DNA of 64,000 nucleotides from an uncultured Oscillospiraceae bacterium (GCA_910588045.1 CAJUPS010000002.1:1-64000), one strand, 5' to 3'; shown: positions 31,756 to 41,311, counted from the first letter of the stretch. Translations and numbers: made by a program. The notes: generated by a model not told the origin, from the sequence alone.

Positions 31756-33462
31756 ATGAAAAGAGCGAAGACATCGCTGAAGACGGGCCTGGTGACCACG
31801 ATCGTCATCTGCTGGCTGGTGCCGATCGTGATTGTGGTGACGCTGATGGGCGTCCTGCTGGGGCGCAGCTATCAGCAGTCCGCCCAGCGCGAGATCCGGG
31901 CGGACATGGAGAGCGCCGCCGAGCTGGTGCAGCTGCGCCTTCAGCAGGCCGTGGACGACTCCAAGCAGGTGTCCTATGACGGTGTAGTGCGCAGTGCCTA
32001 CCGGGAGTATCTACAGGACGGCTATGGCATCTCCCTGTTCCGGGCGGTGAACGACTACCTCAGCCAGCGCCTGTCCCGGGACAAGAAGTATCAGGCCGTT
32101 TTTATCACCTTCTGGAGCGACGGCATTGCCCAGTCCTATACGCTGGGCGGCAGCGCTGCCGGTCGGGGGGTTACCCGGCTTATCCAGGAGCACACGCCCG
32201 CGATTCTGGAGGAAATGAGGGACGCGGATACCAAAATCCGGTTCTTCCTGCTGGACGGGGAGCTATACATGGCGCGGAACCTGCTGGACAGCAGCTTTAC
32301 CGCCTATGCCACGGTGGCGATGCTCCTGGACCCGGCCCAGATTTTTGATCCCCTGGCGGAACTGGACACCCCCGGCGGGGTGGAGGTCGCGCTGGACAGC
32401 TGTACCTTCCTCGTGGAGCCCGGGGGCATCCTGGCAGAGCCGGAGGAACAGGACGGCGCCCTGACCGGGGTGTCCTACGCCGTCTCGGTGGATGGGCACG
32501 ACCTCTCCGTCACGGCGCAGACGGAGGAGTATCACCTGTGGCGGGCAAACCCTTGGATGGGCTGGACGGTGGCGCTGGCCGCCGGACTGGTACTGCCCTT
32601 CCTGATTGCGGCCATCGCCCTGTTTTCCCGCCATGTGAGCGTCCCTATGCGTGCGCTGATCCAGGCCAACGTCCGGGTCCGCTCCGGAGAGCGGGGGTAT
32701 CAGATCGACCAGAGCCCCCCCAATTTGGAGTTCGGGCGGCTCTATGTCAACTTCAACGAGATGTCCCAGGAGCTGAAAAACCAGTTCGAGCGCTCTCTGC
32801 TGGAGCAGCAGGCCAGCCAGCAGGCGCAGATCAAGGCCCTACAGTCTCAGATCAGTCCCCACTTCCTCAACAACACCCTGGAGATCATCAACTGGGAGGC
32901 CAGGATGGCGGGCAATGACCGGGTCAGCGCCATGATCGAGGCCCTTTCCACCATGCTGGACGCGGCCATGGACCGGAGCAACCAGAGCCAGATCCTCCTG
33001 CGCAACGAGCTGGAGTACGTGGATGCCTACCTGTACATCATCCGGGAGCGCCTGGGGGAGGGGGTACATATCTGCAAGGAGATCGACGAGGCCCTTCTGG
33101 ACCGGACCATTCCCCGGATGATTTTACAGCCCATCGTGGAGAACGCGGTGGAGCACGACATCGCCGCCCGGAACAGTGGGAAGCTCTGGGTCCGGGCCTA
33201 CAGTCAGGAGGGGCGGACGGTGCTGGAGGTGGAGCACGAGGGCGTACTGACCGAGGCGGACCGACAGAGCATCCGCGAGCTGCTGTCCGGCGCCCCGGCG
33301 GAGGGCCCGCAGGTGGGGCTGCGCAACGTCTGCCAGCGGCTGAGGCTGCTCTATGGGGAGGAGGCGGAGCTGCGCGTGGAGGAGACCGCCGCCGGAACCA
33401 TCCTGGCCCGGATCGGTCTCCCCCCGCCGGGGAATCTACAGCACGAGGAGGCAGCATCGTGA
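31756..33462 (+). CDS. YesM-like sensor histidine kinase
   Basis: A 568-aa membrane sensor of the LytS/YesM group. It has a membrane helix at about 14-36, an extracellular sensor region (about 40-265), a second helix (about 272-295) followed by a HAMP-like segment, and the His-kinase motif QSQISPHFLNNTLEIINW (His near 369). The C-terminal HATPase contains PRMILQPIVENAVEHD. Such kinases sense extracellular sugars, often with a binding lipoprotein, and phosphorylate an AraC-type regulator such as the one encoded two genes downstream. Its stop overlaps the next gene. Confidence 0.93.
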   Translation: MKRAKTSLKTGLVTTIVICWLVPIVIVVTLMGVLLGRSYQQSAQREIRADMESAAELVQLRLQQAVDDSKQVSYDGVVRSAYREYLQDGYGISLFRAVNDYLSQRLSRDKKYQAVFITFWSDGIAQSYTLGGSAAGRGVTRLIQEHTPAILEEMRDADTKIRFFLLDGELYMARNLLDSSFTAYATVAMLLDPAQIFDPLAELDTPGGVEVALDSCTFLVEPGGILAEPEEQDGALTGVSYAVSVDGHDLSVTAQTEEYHLWRANPWMGWTVALAAGLVLPFLIAAIALFSRHVSVPMRALIQANVRVRSGERGYQIDQSPPNLEFGRLYVNFNEMSQELKNQFERSLLEQQASQQAQIKALQSQISPHFLNNTLEIINWEARMAGNDRVSAMIEALSTMLDAAMDRSNQSQILLRNELEYVDAYLYIIRERLGEGVHICKEIDEALLDRTIPRMILQPIVENAVEHDIAARNSGKLWVRAYSQEGRTVLEVEHEGVLTEADRQSIRELLSGAPAEGPQVGLRNVCQRLRLLYGEEAELRVEETAAGTILARIGLPPPGNLQHEEAAS

Positions 33463-34751
33463 AAAGAATCATTGCCCTGTTGACCGCCGCGCTCCTGTGC
33501 CTGTGCGCCTGCGGGGAGCCGACAGAGATGGAGCCGGAGGGGGAGGCGGCCGGTGTGGTCCTGAATGTCGTCACCTCCTTTGGCTCGGACGACGGAAACC
33601 GGAGGAACTATGAGGCCGCCATCGCCTCCTATGAGTCCGCCACCGGAAACCAGGTGATGGACAGCTCGGCCAATTCCAACGAGGGGTGGAAGACCACGGT
33701 CCTCACGGACTTTATGACGGGCTCGGAGCCGGATGTCCTGTTCTACTTCACCAATGCGGACGCGGATCCCTTCATCCACGCGGACAAGGTGGTCTCCATC
33801 GAGGAGATCCGCCGGGAGTACCCGGACTACGCCACCAATATGAAGGAGTCCATGATGAAGGAGTCCTTTGACGGCAGGCACTACGCCGTGCCCGCCTCCG
33901 GCTACTGGGAGACCATGTTTGTCAACCGCGCCGTGCTGGACAAATGCGGTGTCCCGATGCCGGGACCGGACTACACCTGGGCGCAGTTCCTGACCGACTG
34001 CGCGGCCATCCGGGAGGCGGGGTACACGCCGATTGCCTGCTCCCTGTACGAGATCCCCCACTACTGGTTTGAGTTTGCGGTGATGAACAACGGCTCTCTG
34101 TCGAACCACGGGGAGGTCCCCCGGGTGGACGCCGACGGCCGTCTGGTGGATGACGAGGCCGCCCGAAAGTGGATCGCCGCGCTGGAGGACCTCCGGCTGC
34201 TCTATGAGAGCGGCTATTTCCCCGACAACACCCTGACCGCCACGGACGCGGAGACGGTGGCCCTGTTCGGCGAGGGGCAGGCGGCGTTCCTGGTGGACGG
34301 ATCCTGGAAGGTGGGGTATCTCACGAAGAACTATCCCCACCATCTGCGGGACTATGCGGTCTCCTACGTGCCCGGGAAAGGGGAGCGGGTGGCCTCGGAC
34401 GCCGTGGGCGGCATCTCGATGGGCTACTTTATCACCCGCAGGGCCTGGGATGACCCCGATAAGCGGGAGGCCGCTGTGGAGTTTGTCTTTCACATGACCT
34501 CGGAGGAGGTACTCAGCACCTTTGTCACCACGGAGATGACGGCGCTGGTCAACGGCATCGAGACAACGGGGCTCAACTCCCTACAGCAGTCCGCGGCGGA
34601 CGCAAATATCCATATCACCGGTCTGTCCGGTGCGGTGCAGGATACGATTTCCGGGGAGGCCAAGCGCGCCCTGTTCAACAACGTGCAGCGGGTCGTGACC
34701 GGGCAGATGTCCGCCGCGGAGGCGGTAGAGCTGGCCATCCGGTTGAACTGA
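33459..34751 (+). CDS. Extracellular solute-binding lipoprotein inside the sensor operon
   Basis: A 430-aa family 1 sugar-binding protein. The signal peptide ends in lipobox LCAC (Cys18), then VVTSFGSDDGNRRNYEAAIA and PDVLFYFTNADADPF follow. The GTG start overlaps the kinase stop (GTGA), so it is made together with the kinase. Lying between kinase and response regulator, it may present ligand to the sensor or serve the ABC importer downstream. The importer has its own binding protein, which favours a sensing role (inference). Confidence 0.88.
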   Translation: MKRIIALLTAALLCLCACGEPTEMEPEGEAAGVVLNVVTSFGSDDGNRRNYEAAIASYESATGNQVMDSSANSNEGWKTTVLTDFMTGSEPDVLFYFTNADADPFIHADKVVSIEEIRREYPDYATNMKESMMKESFDGRHYAVPASGYWETMFVNRAVLDKCGVPMPGPDYTWAQFLTDCAAIREAGYTPIACSLYEIPHYWFEFAVMNNGSLSNHGEVPRVDADGRLVDDEAARKWIAALEDLRLLYESGYFPDNTLTATDAETVALFGEGQAAFLVDGSWKVGYLTKNYPHHLRDYAVSYVPGKGERVASDAVGGISMGYFITRRAWDDPDKREAAVEFVFHMTSEEVLSTFVTTEMTALVNGIETTGLNSLQQSAADANIHITGLSGAVQDTISGEAKRALFNNVQRVVTGQMSAAEAVELAIRLN

Positions 34752-34769
34752 CGCGCGGCGGAGAGAAAA

Positions 34770-34819
34770 GACAAAACCGGTATATACCGGTTTTGTCTCT
34801 CCCCTTGGGAGAGACAAAA
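34770..34819 (+). promoter_or_regulatory. Two mutually exclusive hairpins before the response regulator gene
   Basis: A 28-bp perfect palindrome (34770-34797, centre GGTATATACC) and a 13-bp stem (34791-34803 with 34807-34819, loop CTT) share bases 34791-34797. Only one can form fully. The second ends nine bases before the GGAGG ribosome binding site of the regulator. The arrangement resembles an attenuator or RNA switch. Confidence 0.55.
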
Positions 34820-34841
34820 AACATCCTTGGAGGCGGGAGAG

Positions 34842-35579
34842 ATGTATCGGGTAGTGTTGATCGACGACGAGAGACGGATCGTGGAGGGGCTGCAAAAGGT
34901 CGTCCACTGGTCGGAATACCGCTGTCAGGTGGTGGGCACCGCCGGGAATGCGGAGGAGGGAAGGAGGGTCATCCGGGAGCTGTCGCCCCATATTCTGTTC
35001 ACGGACATCCGGATGCCGGGGCAGGACGGGCTGTCCATGGTCGCCGGACTGCGCAGCGAGTTTCCGGATATGCAGGTTGTCATCTTGACCGCCTACCGGG
35101 ATTTCGCCTTTGCCCAGGAGGCCATCCGGCTGGGGGTGGCCCGCTTTCTGCTCAAGCCGTCCAAGATCGACGAGATCAAGGAGGCCCTGCAAACCACGGT
35201 GGAGCACCTGGACAAGACCGTCGGGGAGGGCGGGGAGGACGAGCAGACCCGCACCGCCGGTAGCTTTCTGGTCAACCAGGCGGTGGACTACATGGAGAAA
35301 AACTACCAGCAAAAGCTATCCCTTCAGATGGTGGCGGACTACTGCTATGTGTCCCAGTGGCATCTCTCCAAGCTCCTCAACCGATTTGCGGGCAAGAGCT
35401 TCTATGACATCCTCAACTCCATCCGGATCGACCGGGCCAAGGCGATGCTGGCGGACCCCAGTCTGAAAATCGGCGAGATCAGCGAGCTGACCGGCTATGC
35501 GGACACGGCCCACTTTGCCCGCACCTTCAAGAAGCTGGTGGGCATGAGCGCCAACGAATACCGGAACTCCCTGCAATAA
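34842..35579 (+). CDS. YesN-like response regulator, AraC-type DNA-binding domain
   Basis: A 245-aa regulator. The receiver domain starts MYRVVLIDDERRIVEGLQ, with the phospho-accepting Asp55 in LFTDIRMPG and the conserved KPSK lysine. The C-terminal AraC domain has two HTH motifs (LSLQMVADYCYVSQWHLSKL; IGEISELTGYADTAHFARTF). The ATG at 34842 follows GGAGG at 34829-34833. It is the likely partner of the YesM-like kinase and activator of the transporter genes that follow. Confidence 0.94.
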   Translation: MYRVVLIDDERRIVEGLQKVVHWSEYRCQVVGTAGNAEEGRRVIRELSPHILFTDIRMPGQDGLSMVAGLRSEFPDMQVVILTAYRDFAFAQEAIRLGVARFLLKPSKIDEIKEALQTTVEHLDKTVGEGGEDEQTRTAGSFLVNQAVDYMEKNYQQKLSLQMVADYCYVSQWHLSKLLNRFAGKSFYDILNSIRIDRAKAMLADPSLKIGEISELTGYADTAHFARTFKKLVGMSANEYRNSLQ

Positions 35580-35591
35580 TGCGAGTGCATG

Positions 35592-35633
35592 AAAAGGCCG
35601 CTTGCCGCGCCCATCGGCAGGCGGCCTTTTTAT
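35592..35633 (+). terminator. Terminator of the sensor operon
   Basis: AAAAGGCCGC pairs with GCGGCCTTTTT around an inner TTGCCG/CGGCA stem, followed by TTTTTATG. It separates the sensor operon from the transporter genes. Confidence 0.8.
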
Positions 35634-35816
35634 GCGATACTGCCCAGCTTCCCGGCCCCCTCCGCCGCCGGGGAGAGACAAAATGCACAACCAAGGACAA
35701 GAAAGGCCAACCGGGTATCGTGACTTGTGGGAAAAATGTTGGTAAAATGTATAAACAGATAGGGCGATTCCTTCCTGGTTTCGTCAATGTGAATATAGAA
35801 GAAAGTTGGTGAAGAA

Positions 35817-36794
35817 ATGACCCGCATACCCGCAAAGAAAAACAAGCCAACTGCATCCTCGCTGTACAAGTTCTCCAAATACAAGAAGACCCTGGTGCTC
35901 CTGACGATGGCGGCGCCCACCGCCATCTGGCTGCTGCTTTTGCGCTACCTCCCCATGGGGGGCATTGTCCTTGCCTTCAAGGACTACAAGATCAACCCCC
36001 GCAATCCCTCCTTTATCAGCAACCTGCTCAACAGCGAGTGGATGGGGCTGAACAATTTCAAGTTTCTGTTCATGACCGATGATGCCAAGATCATGTTCCG
36101 CAACACCCTGGCCTACAATATCGTCTTCATTATTCTCGGCATCATCATCCCGGTGGCCTTCGCCATCATGCTCAACGAGATCACCAAGAAATTCGTGGCC
36201 AAGGCCTACCAGACGCTGATGTTCTTCCCCTACTTCCTCTCCTGGGTGGTGGTCAGCTACTTCCTCAACGCCTTCATCGACGGCCAGTACGGCATGATCA
36301 CCGCCATGCAGCAGGCCGCCGGTGGAACGGCCGTCAACTGGTATTACGAACCGGGGCCCTGGCCGTACATCATCGTGTTTGCCAACCTGTGGAAGAATGT
36401 GGGCTATACCACGATGCTCTATCTCTCCGCCATCACCGGCATCGACTCCACCCAGTACGAGGCCGCCTCCATCGACGGAGCCACCAAGTGGCAGCAGATC
36501 TGGTACGTGACCATCCCCAACCTGCGCACGATGATCTGCATCCTGTTCATCATGAACGTGGGGAAGATTTTCAACGCGGATTTCGGGTTGTTCTACTCCG
36601 TGCCCATGAACAGCGGCGCCCTGTATCCGGTGACCCAGGTGATTGATACATACGTGTACCGGGCGCTGAAGGTCACGGGGGACATCAGTATGAGCGCGGC
36701 GGCAGGTCTGCTGCAAAACGTATTGGGCTTCATCTGTATCCTGACCGCCAACACCATCGTCAAGAAGATCGACTCGGATAGCGGCATGTTCTAA
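35817..36794 (+). CDS. Carbohydrate ABC transporter permease (LplB-type)
   Basis: A 325-aa inner-membrane subunit with six predicted helices after a basic N-terminus. MAAPTAIWLLLLRYLPMGGIVLAFKDY and the EAA loop YEAASIDGATKWQQIWYVTIP are features of LplB/YtcP-group sugar permeases. It pairs with the next gene to form the translocation channel. No ATPase gene is present, so a shared MsmX-like ATPase elsewhere probably energises it. The ATG at 35817 has a weak upstream site (GAAAGTTGGTG). Confidence 0.93.
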   Translation: MTRIPAKKNKPTASSLYKFSKYKKTLVLLTMAAPTAIWLLLLRYLPMGGIVLAFKDYKINPRNPSFISNLLNSEWMGLNNFKFLFMTDDAKIMFRNTLAYNIVFIILGIIIPVAFAIMLNEITKKFVAKAYQTLMFFPYFLSWVVVSYFLNAFIDGQYGMITAMQQAAGGTAVNWYYEPGPWPYIIVFANLWKNVGYTTMLYLSAITGIDSTQYEAASIDGATKWQQIWYVTIPNLRTMICILFIMNVGKIFNADFGLFYSVPMNSGALYPVTQVIDTYVYRALKVTGDISMSAAAGLLQNVLGFICILTANTIVKKIDSDSGMF

Positions 36795-36805
36795 GGAGGC
36801 GCGAT

Positions 36806-37726
36806 ATGACTGGTAAGAAAAAGAATCTCCGTCTGAACACCGTCAGCCGGGGCACGGAGGCCGTCATCTACATCGTTCTGGGTCTCTTCGCGCTGTGCTG
36901 TATCATCCCCTTTATTTTCGTCATCATTATCTCCTTCTCCTCGGAGGAGTCCATCCGGCAGATCGGCTACTCCTTCGTTCCCATGGAGTGGAGCACGGAG
37001 GCGTTCCGATACGCCTTCCAGAGGCTGCCCCAGATCTGGCGGTCCTACTTCAACAGCCTCTTCATCACCGTAGTGGGTACCATCGTGAGCACCCTCATGT
37101 GCGCACTGTACTCCTACGTGCTTTACCGGCCCGACTTCAAGTTCCGCCGCTTCTTCAATTTTTTCAGTTTCTTTACCATGATCTTCGGCGGCGGCCTGGT
37201 GCCCACCTACATCGTGTGTAAGCAGGTGCTGGGGCTCAACGAGAATTATGCGGCGCTGATCGTCCCCCTGCTGGTGAACCCCTTCAATATCATCATCATG
37301 CGCACCTTCTTCCAGAGCTCGGTGCCCCTGGAGCTCATCGAGGCCGCCACCATCGACGGCAGCGGCGAGTACAGCACCCTCTTCCGGGTGGTGGCCCCCA
37401 TCGCCAAGCCCGGCGTGGCCACCATCGCCCTGCTCAACGCCCTGGTGTTCTGGAATGACTGGTATCTGTCCCTGCTGTACATTCAGCGCAACAAGATCCT
37501 TCAGCCCCTCCAAGCGCTGCTGATGGAGCTCCAGAACAACGTGGAGTACCTCAACCGCATGGCGGGCCAGATGGGCGCGGCGGCCATTCAGGAGGCGTCC
37601 AAATTGCCCTCCCAGTCCCTGCGGATGGTGCTGGTGGTGCTCATCGTGGTCCCCATCGCCTGCGCCTATCCCTTCTTCCAGCGCTACATCGTGGCCGGTC
37701 TGTCCGTCGGCTCAGTAAAAGGATGA
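36806..37726 (+). CDS. Carbohydrate ABC transporter permease (LplC-type)
   Basis: A 306-aa second permease of the importer, with six helices and the EAA loop ELIEAATIDGSGEYSTLFRVVAPIAKPG. It begins 12 bp after its partner with GGAGGCG upstream. The stop at 37726 is followed 46 bp later by the binding-protein gene. Loss of function would be expected to block uptake of the operon's oligosaccharide. Confidence 0.93.
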   Translation: MTGKKKNLRLNTVSRGTEAVIYIVLGLFALCCIIPFIFVIIISFSSEESIRQIGYSFVPMEWSTEAFRYAFQRLPQIWRSYFNSLFITVVGTIVSTLMCALYSYVLYRPDFKFRRFFNFFSFFTMIFGGGLVPTYIVCKQVLGLNENYAALIVPLLVNPFNIIIMRTFFQSSVPLELIEAATIDGSGEYSTLFRVVAPIAKPGVATIALLNALVFWNDWYLSLLYIQRNKILQPLQALLMELQNNVEYLNRMAGQMGAAAIQEASKLPSQSLRMVLVVLIVVPIACAYPFFQRYIVAGLSVGSVKG

Positions 37727-37772
37727 TGCAGTCCCCGGACTGTTTCACAAAATAAATTATGGAGGATATATC

Positions 37773-39410
37773 ATGAAGAAGCTTCTGTCTCTGGTTCTGG
37801 CCATGCTTATGGTCCTGAGCCTGGCCGCCTGCGGCGGCGGAAACAACGACGCCCCCGCGAACAACGACACCCCGGCGAAGACGGACACCCCCGCCAACAC
37901 GGATGCGCCCGCCAACACGGACACCCCCAGCGATACGCCCGCCGCCTCCGACCTGGACCCCGTGACCCTGAGCATCTGGCTCCACGGCAGCACCGTCACC
38001 CCCGAGGCATCCGCCAAGGTCATGGAGTCCGTCAACGCCTACCTGAAGGATAAGATCAACGTGACGTTGGAGCCCATCTGGGGCACCTGGGCCGACTTTG
38101 ATACCGCCACCGTGACCGCCCTGGCCGGCGGCGACGACGTGGACATCTACTTCACCTGCAACTGGTCCGCCAACGAGTACAACAAGTACGCCCGGGACGG
38201 CTACTGGGTCAAGCTGGACGACCTGCTGCCCACCTACGGCGCGGACCTGCTCACCACCATCCCCGACGGCATCTGGGAGTGCGCCAAGACCAACGGCTAC
38301 GACGGCATGGGCGTATATGCCGTGCCCGCCTTGAAGGACACCGCCACCCAGAACTGCTGGGACCTGAACGGCACCCTGCTGGCCGAGCTGGGCTACGACG
38401 TGGACGCGGTTGTCGAGTCCGCCTCCCTGAACCCCGACTTCTACTACTCCGACGAATTTGAGGAGATGCTCCAGAAGGCCAAGGACGCCAAGGGCGGCGA
38501 CTTCTACCCCCTCGTCGGCGAGCCCGTGCTCTTTGAGCGCATTGCTACTGGCACTTCCATTGTCACCGGCGACCTGAACGGCGCCCCCGTGTTCTCCTAC
38601 TACTACGACCTGGAGCACCCCGCCAAGGACATCGGCAGCAAGCTGGTGTGCAAGTACGCCACCCCCGAGTTCAAGAAGTTTGCCGAGCGCACCTACTACC
38701 TCTCCCAGAAGGGCTTCATCTCCCCCCAGACCCAGAACGTGGACACCGCCAACGCCTACATGGAGGCCTGCCGCAAGTCCGCCAGCTACCTGTTCTGCAC
38801 CCAGTCCTACGCCTTCGGCTGTGAGCTGGATTACGCCCGGGACCGCGGCATTGACGTGCGCATGATCCCCACCGACGCGCCCTATATGGACGCCACCTCC
38901 GGCCAGGGCGCCATGATGGCCATCTCCGCCACCTCCAAGAACCCGGAGCGGGCCCTGATGTTCCTGAACCTGCTGAACACCGACCCCGAGCTCATGACCC
39001 TGCTGAACTATGGCACCGAGGGGTACACCTATAACAAGAACTCCGACGGCACCATCACCTTCGTGGACGAGGTCCGCACCACCTACAGCCCCTGGCGCAA
39101 CGGCATGGGCAACATCCGGATCCTGCCCGCCACCTCCGACGAGGGCGCGGATTACTGGGATCGCTTCTCCGCCTACTATGACCAGGCCGAGGCCCTGCCC
39201 TACGGTTCCTTCATCGTGGACGTCTCCGGGCTGTCCAATGAGGCCACCGCCCTGGCCAACGTGTACGGCCAGTATGGTTTCCAGCTGATGGCCGGAGCCA
39301 CCAACCCCGAGACGGTTCTGCCCGAGTTCCTCTCCAAGCTGGAGGAGGCCGGTATGCAGAAGATGCTTGACACAGCCAACGAGCAGCTGGCCGCCTACAT
39401 AGCCGGCTAA
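37773..39410 (+). CDS. Extracellular substrate-binding lipoprotein of the ABC importer
   Basis: A 545-aa family 1 binding protein with signal peptide and lipobox LAAC (Cys20). An Asn/Pro/Thr-rich linker (about 24-60) is followed by the sugar-binding body (VTLSIWLHGSTVTPEASAKV, WGTWADFDTATVTALAGGDD). The C-terminal part resembles the DUF3502 module often attached to LplA-type proteins. Codon use is strongly biased to C-ending codons, which suggests high expression. The start follows TGGAGG. Confidence 0.93.
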   Translation: MKKLLSLVLAMLMVLSLAACGGGNNDAPANNDTPAKTDTPANTDAPANTDTPSDTPAASDLDPVTLSIWLHGSTVTPEASAKVMESVNAYLKDKINVTLEPIWGTWADFDTATVTALAGGDDVDIYFTCNWSANEYNKYARDGYWVKLDDLLPTYGADLLTTIPDGIWECAKTNGYDGMGVYAVPALKDTATQNCWDLNGTLLAELGYDVDAVVESASLNPDFYYSDEFEEMLQKAKDAKGGDFYPLVGEPVLFERIATGTSIVTGDLNGAPVFSYYYDLEHPAKDIGSKLVCKYATPEFKKFAERTYYLSQKGFISPQTQNVDTANAYMEACRKSASYLFCTQSYAFGCELDYARDRGIDVRMIPTDAPYMDATSGQGAMMAISATSKNPERALMFLNLLNTDPELMTLLNYGTEGYTYNKNSDGTITFVDEVRTTYSPWRNGMGNIRILPATSDEGADYWDRFSAYYDQAEALPYGSFIVDVSGLSNEATALANVYGQYGFQLMAGATNPETVLPEFLSKLEEAGMQKMLDTANEQLAAYIAG

Positions 39411-39436
39411 GCGCCGACCGCAAAGCGGCAAGAACA

Positions 39437-39478
39437 TAAGAGAGGTCCCCCGCCAGTTTCGGCGCGGGACCTCTCTTA
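39437..39478. terminator. Bidirectional terminator between convergent operons
   Basis: A 13-bp stem TAAGAGAGGTCCC/GGGACCTCTCTTA (39437-39449 with 39466-39478) with an inner short stem. Confidence 0.85.
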
Positions 39479-39485
39479 CTGCGGA

Positions 39486-40664
39486 CTAGAAGTAGTCCAC
39501 GATCATCATCGGTTTGCGGTAGAACACCTGCGAGAGCGCATCCGTCCGGCGGCAAATCTCGATGCCGTCCATCCACTCCGCCGCATCCGGGAAATCGCAG
39601 ACGCCGGAGATCAGGGCGGAGAAGGCGGGAATGGAGAGCACCGCGTCCGGCGCCTCCTGGGTCTCCTCCACGGAGACGGCCCGGCCCTCCGAGAAACGGA
39701 TGGCAAAGGCGCGGTCGTTCTCCTGGATCTGCGGGTCCCTGATCCGCAGGACGGCGGAGCCGCCGCCCATGTACCGAGCCTTTCTCAGCACGCGCTCCAC
39801 GTTGACCACCCGCACCATGCCTGCCCCGCGGAGGGACCAGGTTGCCGCGCCCATGGACCACTCCGGCGCCAGGTACTGCATAGCGGTTGCAGTTGGAATC
39901 GAAAATTTCACCAGCCTGTGGTCGGCGGAGAGGCTCTTGAAGAGGCCCATCAGGCCGAAAAAGCCCTCTCTGTCGATAAAGAAGAACCGGCTGCAAACCA
40001 GATCCTGTCCGTCGTCCCGCGCCTCTTTCCGGAAGAAGGTGTAAGCTTTTGGCGTCCCGTCTTCGGCCCAGTAGACGTAGGTAAATTCCTGCTTTACCGC
40101 CGGGTCCTGCTTCTCCAGCCACTTGTAGTCCTCGGCCCGGTGCCGGACCATCATATTGTACCGGTTTTCCCAGGCGGCATCAATGGCGCGGACGGCCTCC
40201 TTCTGTAGGTCCCCCTGCTCAATCAAATGGAGGGTTCCCTTCCCCTCCGGCGGCGTCAGCAGGGCCAGATCCACCGCCGCATGGTATTTTTGCACGCAGC
40301 ACTCGTAGCCGAATTTGCGGTAGTAGGCGGTGGAGAAGGGGTAGAGATAGGAAAAATCATAGCCGTTGGCGTACAGATCCGGAAGCATGGCCTGGAAGCA
40401 CCCCCGGATGCCGCCCCGCCGCCGGTACTGGGGCAGGGTAGCCACCCCGCCAATGCCACCCATTTTGCAGGCATGGCCGTCAAAATGAACCATGAAATCC
40501 GTGACGGAGAGGGTGCTCATCATCTCCTCACCGTCCAAGGCCGCCCAGCGGGTGAACCCTTCTTCGTCCGGCTGTGCGGCGGCGCGGTCCATGGGCTGCT
40601 CAAAGGCGATGGCGAACAGCTCGTTGGCGCGAGGCGTTTCCTCCGGGGTCAGTTTGCGAATCAT
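39486..40664 (-). CDS. Eis-like GNAT N-acetyltransferase
   Basis: A 392-aa protein with the three-part Eis layout: an N-terminal GNAT domain with acetyl-CoA loop GGIGGVATLPQYRRRGGIRG (about 70-90), a second degenerate GNAT domain, and a C-terminal sterol-carrier-like fold (about 295-390). Eis enzymes acetylate amines, including aminoglycosides, but the substrate cannot be predicted. The long open frame upstream of 40664 is excluded because ATG 40664 follows AGGAGG and gives the family start MIRKLTPEETPRANELF. Confidence 0.87.
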   Translation of the reverse strand: MIRKLTPEETPRANELFAIAFEQPMDRAAAQPDEEGFTRWAALDGEEMMSTLSVTDFMVHFDGHACKMGGIGGVATLPQYRRRGGIRGCFQAMLPDLYANGYDFSYLYPFSTAYYRKFGYECCVQKYHAAVDLALLTPPEGKGTLHLIEQGDLQKEAVRAIDAAWENRYNMMVRHRAEDYKWLEKQDPAVKQEFTYVYWAEDGTPKAYTFFRKEARDDGQDLVCSRFFFIDREGFFGLMGLFKSLSADHRLVKFSIPTATAMQYLAPEWSMGAATWSLRGAGMVRVVNVERVLRKARYMGGGSAVLRIRDPQIQENDRAFAIRFSEGRAVSVEETQEAPDAVLSIPAFSALISGVCDFPDAAEWMDGIEICRRTDALSQVFYRKPMMIVDYF

Positions 40665-41311
40665 CAGGGGTGTACCTCCTTTTCCGATGTCTCCTGTAAA
40701 TAGGGAGCAAATATTTTTTTCAGCAGGAAGGTGTTTGCATAGGCGGCCGCAGAAAAATACAGCGCCGCCCAGACAAATCCCAGTTGGAGAAACCGATAAA
40801 AATCGAACAGCATCAGGGCGAAGGGCAGAACGTTGAGCGCCACCATCAGCACGGACCTGGGGAGATACCCCAGACTGAGGATCAGCGCATTTCGCGCCGT
40901 CTCCCACACGCTGCCGCCAAACTGACTGCACAGCGGAAAGAGGTAGCTCGAAATCAGCAGCGCCAGCACAAAGAGTATGGCGAACAGGACAGAGCCCCAC
41001 CGGAGCGCCCCTGGCAGGAGGTAAAGCACATATGTATTCACGCACGCCGCAGCGCCGCACACCAGAGCGGCCAGCCACAGGAGCGTGCTCCTTCTGAAGT
41101 CCTCCCGGAAGGCGGCAAAATACGTGCGGATCAGGCTCCCCTCCCGGTCCGTACCAAACCGGAAGCAGACCGTGTAGAGGGAGGAGGAGGCCGCGCCGAT
41201 GGTCACAACGGGGACGCAGGTGAGCAGGAAGAGCAGGTTCAGGACCATCAGATCCCCCACGCGGCTCATAACGCGCATCAGCCGGGAATCCGGGGAAAAC
41301 AGGGCGCGCAT
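40664..41311 (-). CDS. YesL/DUF624-like membrane protein
   Basis: A 215-aa integral membrane protein with about five helices. The start MRALFSPDSRLMRVMSRVGD, followed by LMVLNLLFLLTCVPVVTIGAA, is the DUF624 (YesL) pattern. These proteins typically occur with YesM/YesN sensors and LplABC sugar importers, as seen in the operon convergent to it. The stop overlaps the next start as ATGA. The start is less certain because the frame is open to 41434; GGTGGGAG precedes the ATG at 41311. Confidence 0.85.
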   Translation of the reverse strand: MRALFSPDSRLMRVMSRVGDLMVLNLLFLLTCVPVVTIGAASSSLYTVCFRFGTDREGSLIRTYFAAFREDFRRSTLLWLAALVCGAAACVNTYVLYLLPGALRWGSVLFAILFVLALLISSYLFPLCSQFGGSVWETARNALILSLGYLPRSVLMVALNVLPFALMLFDFYRFLQLGFVWAALYFSAAAYANTFLLKKIFAPYLQETSEKEVHP

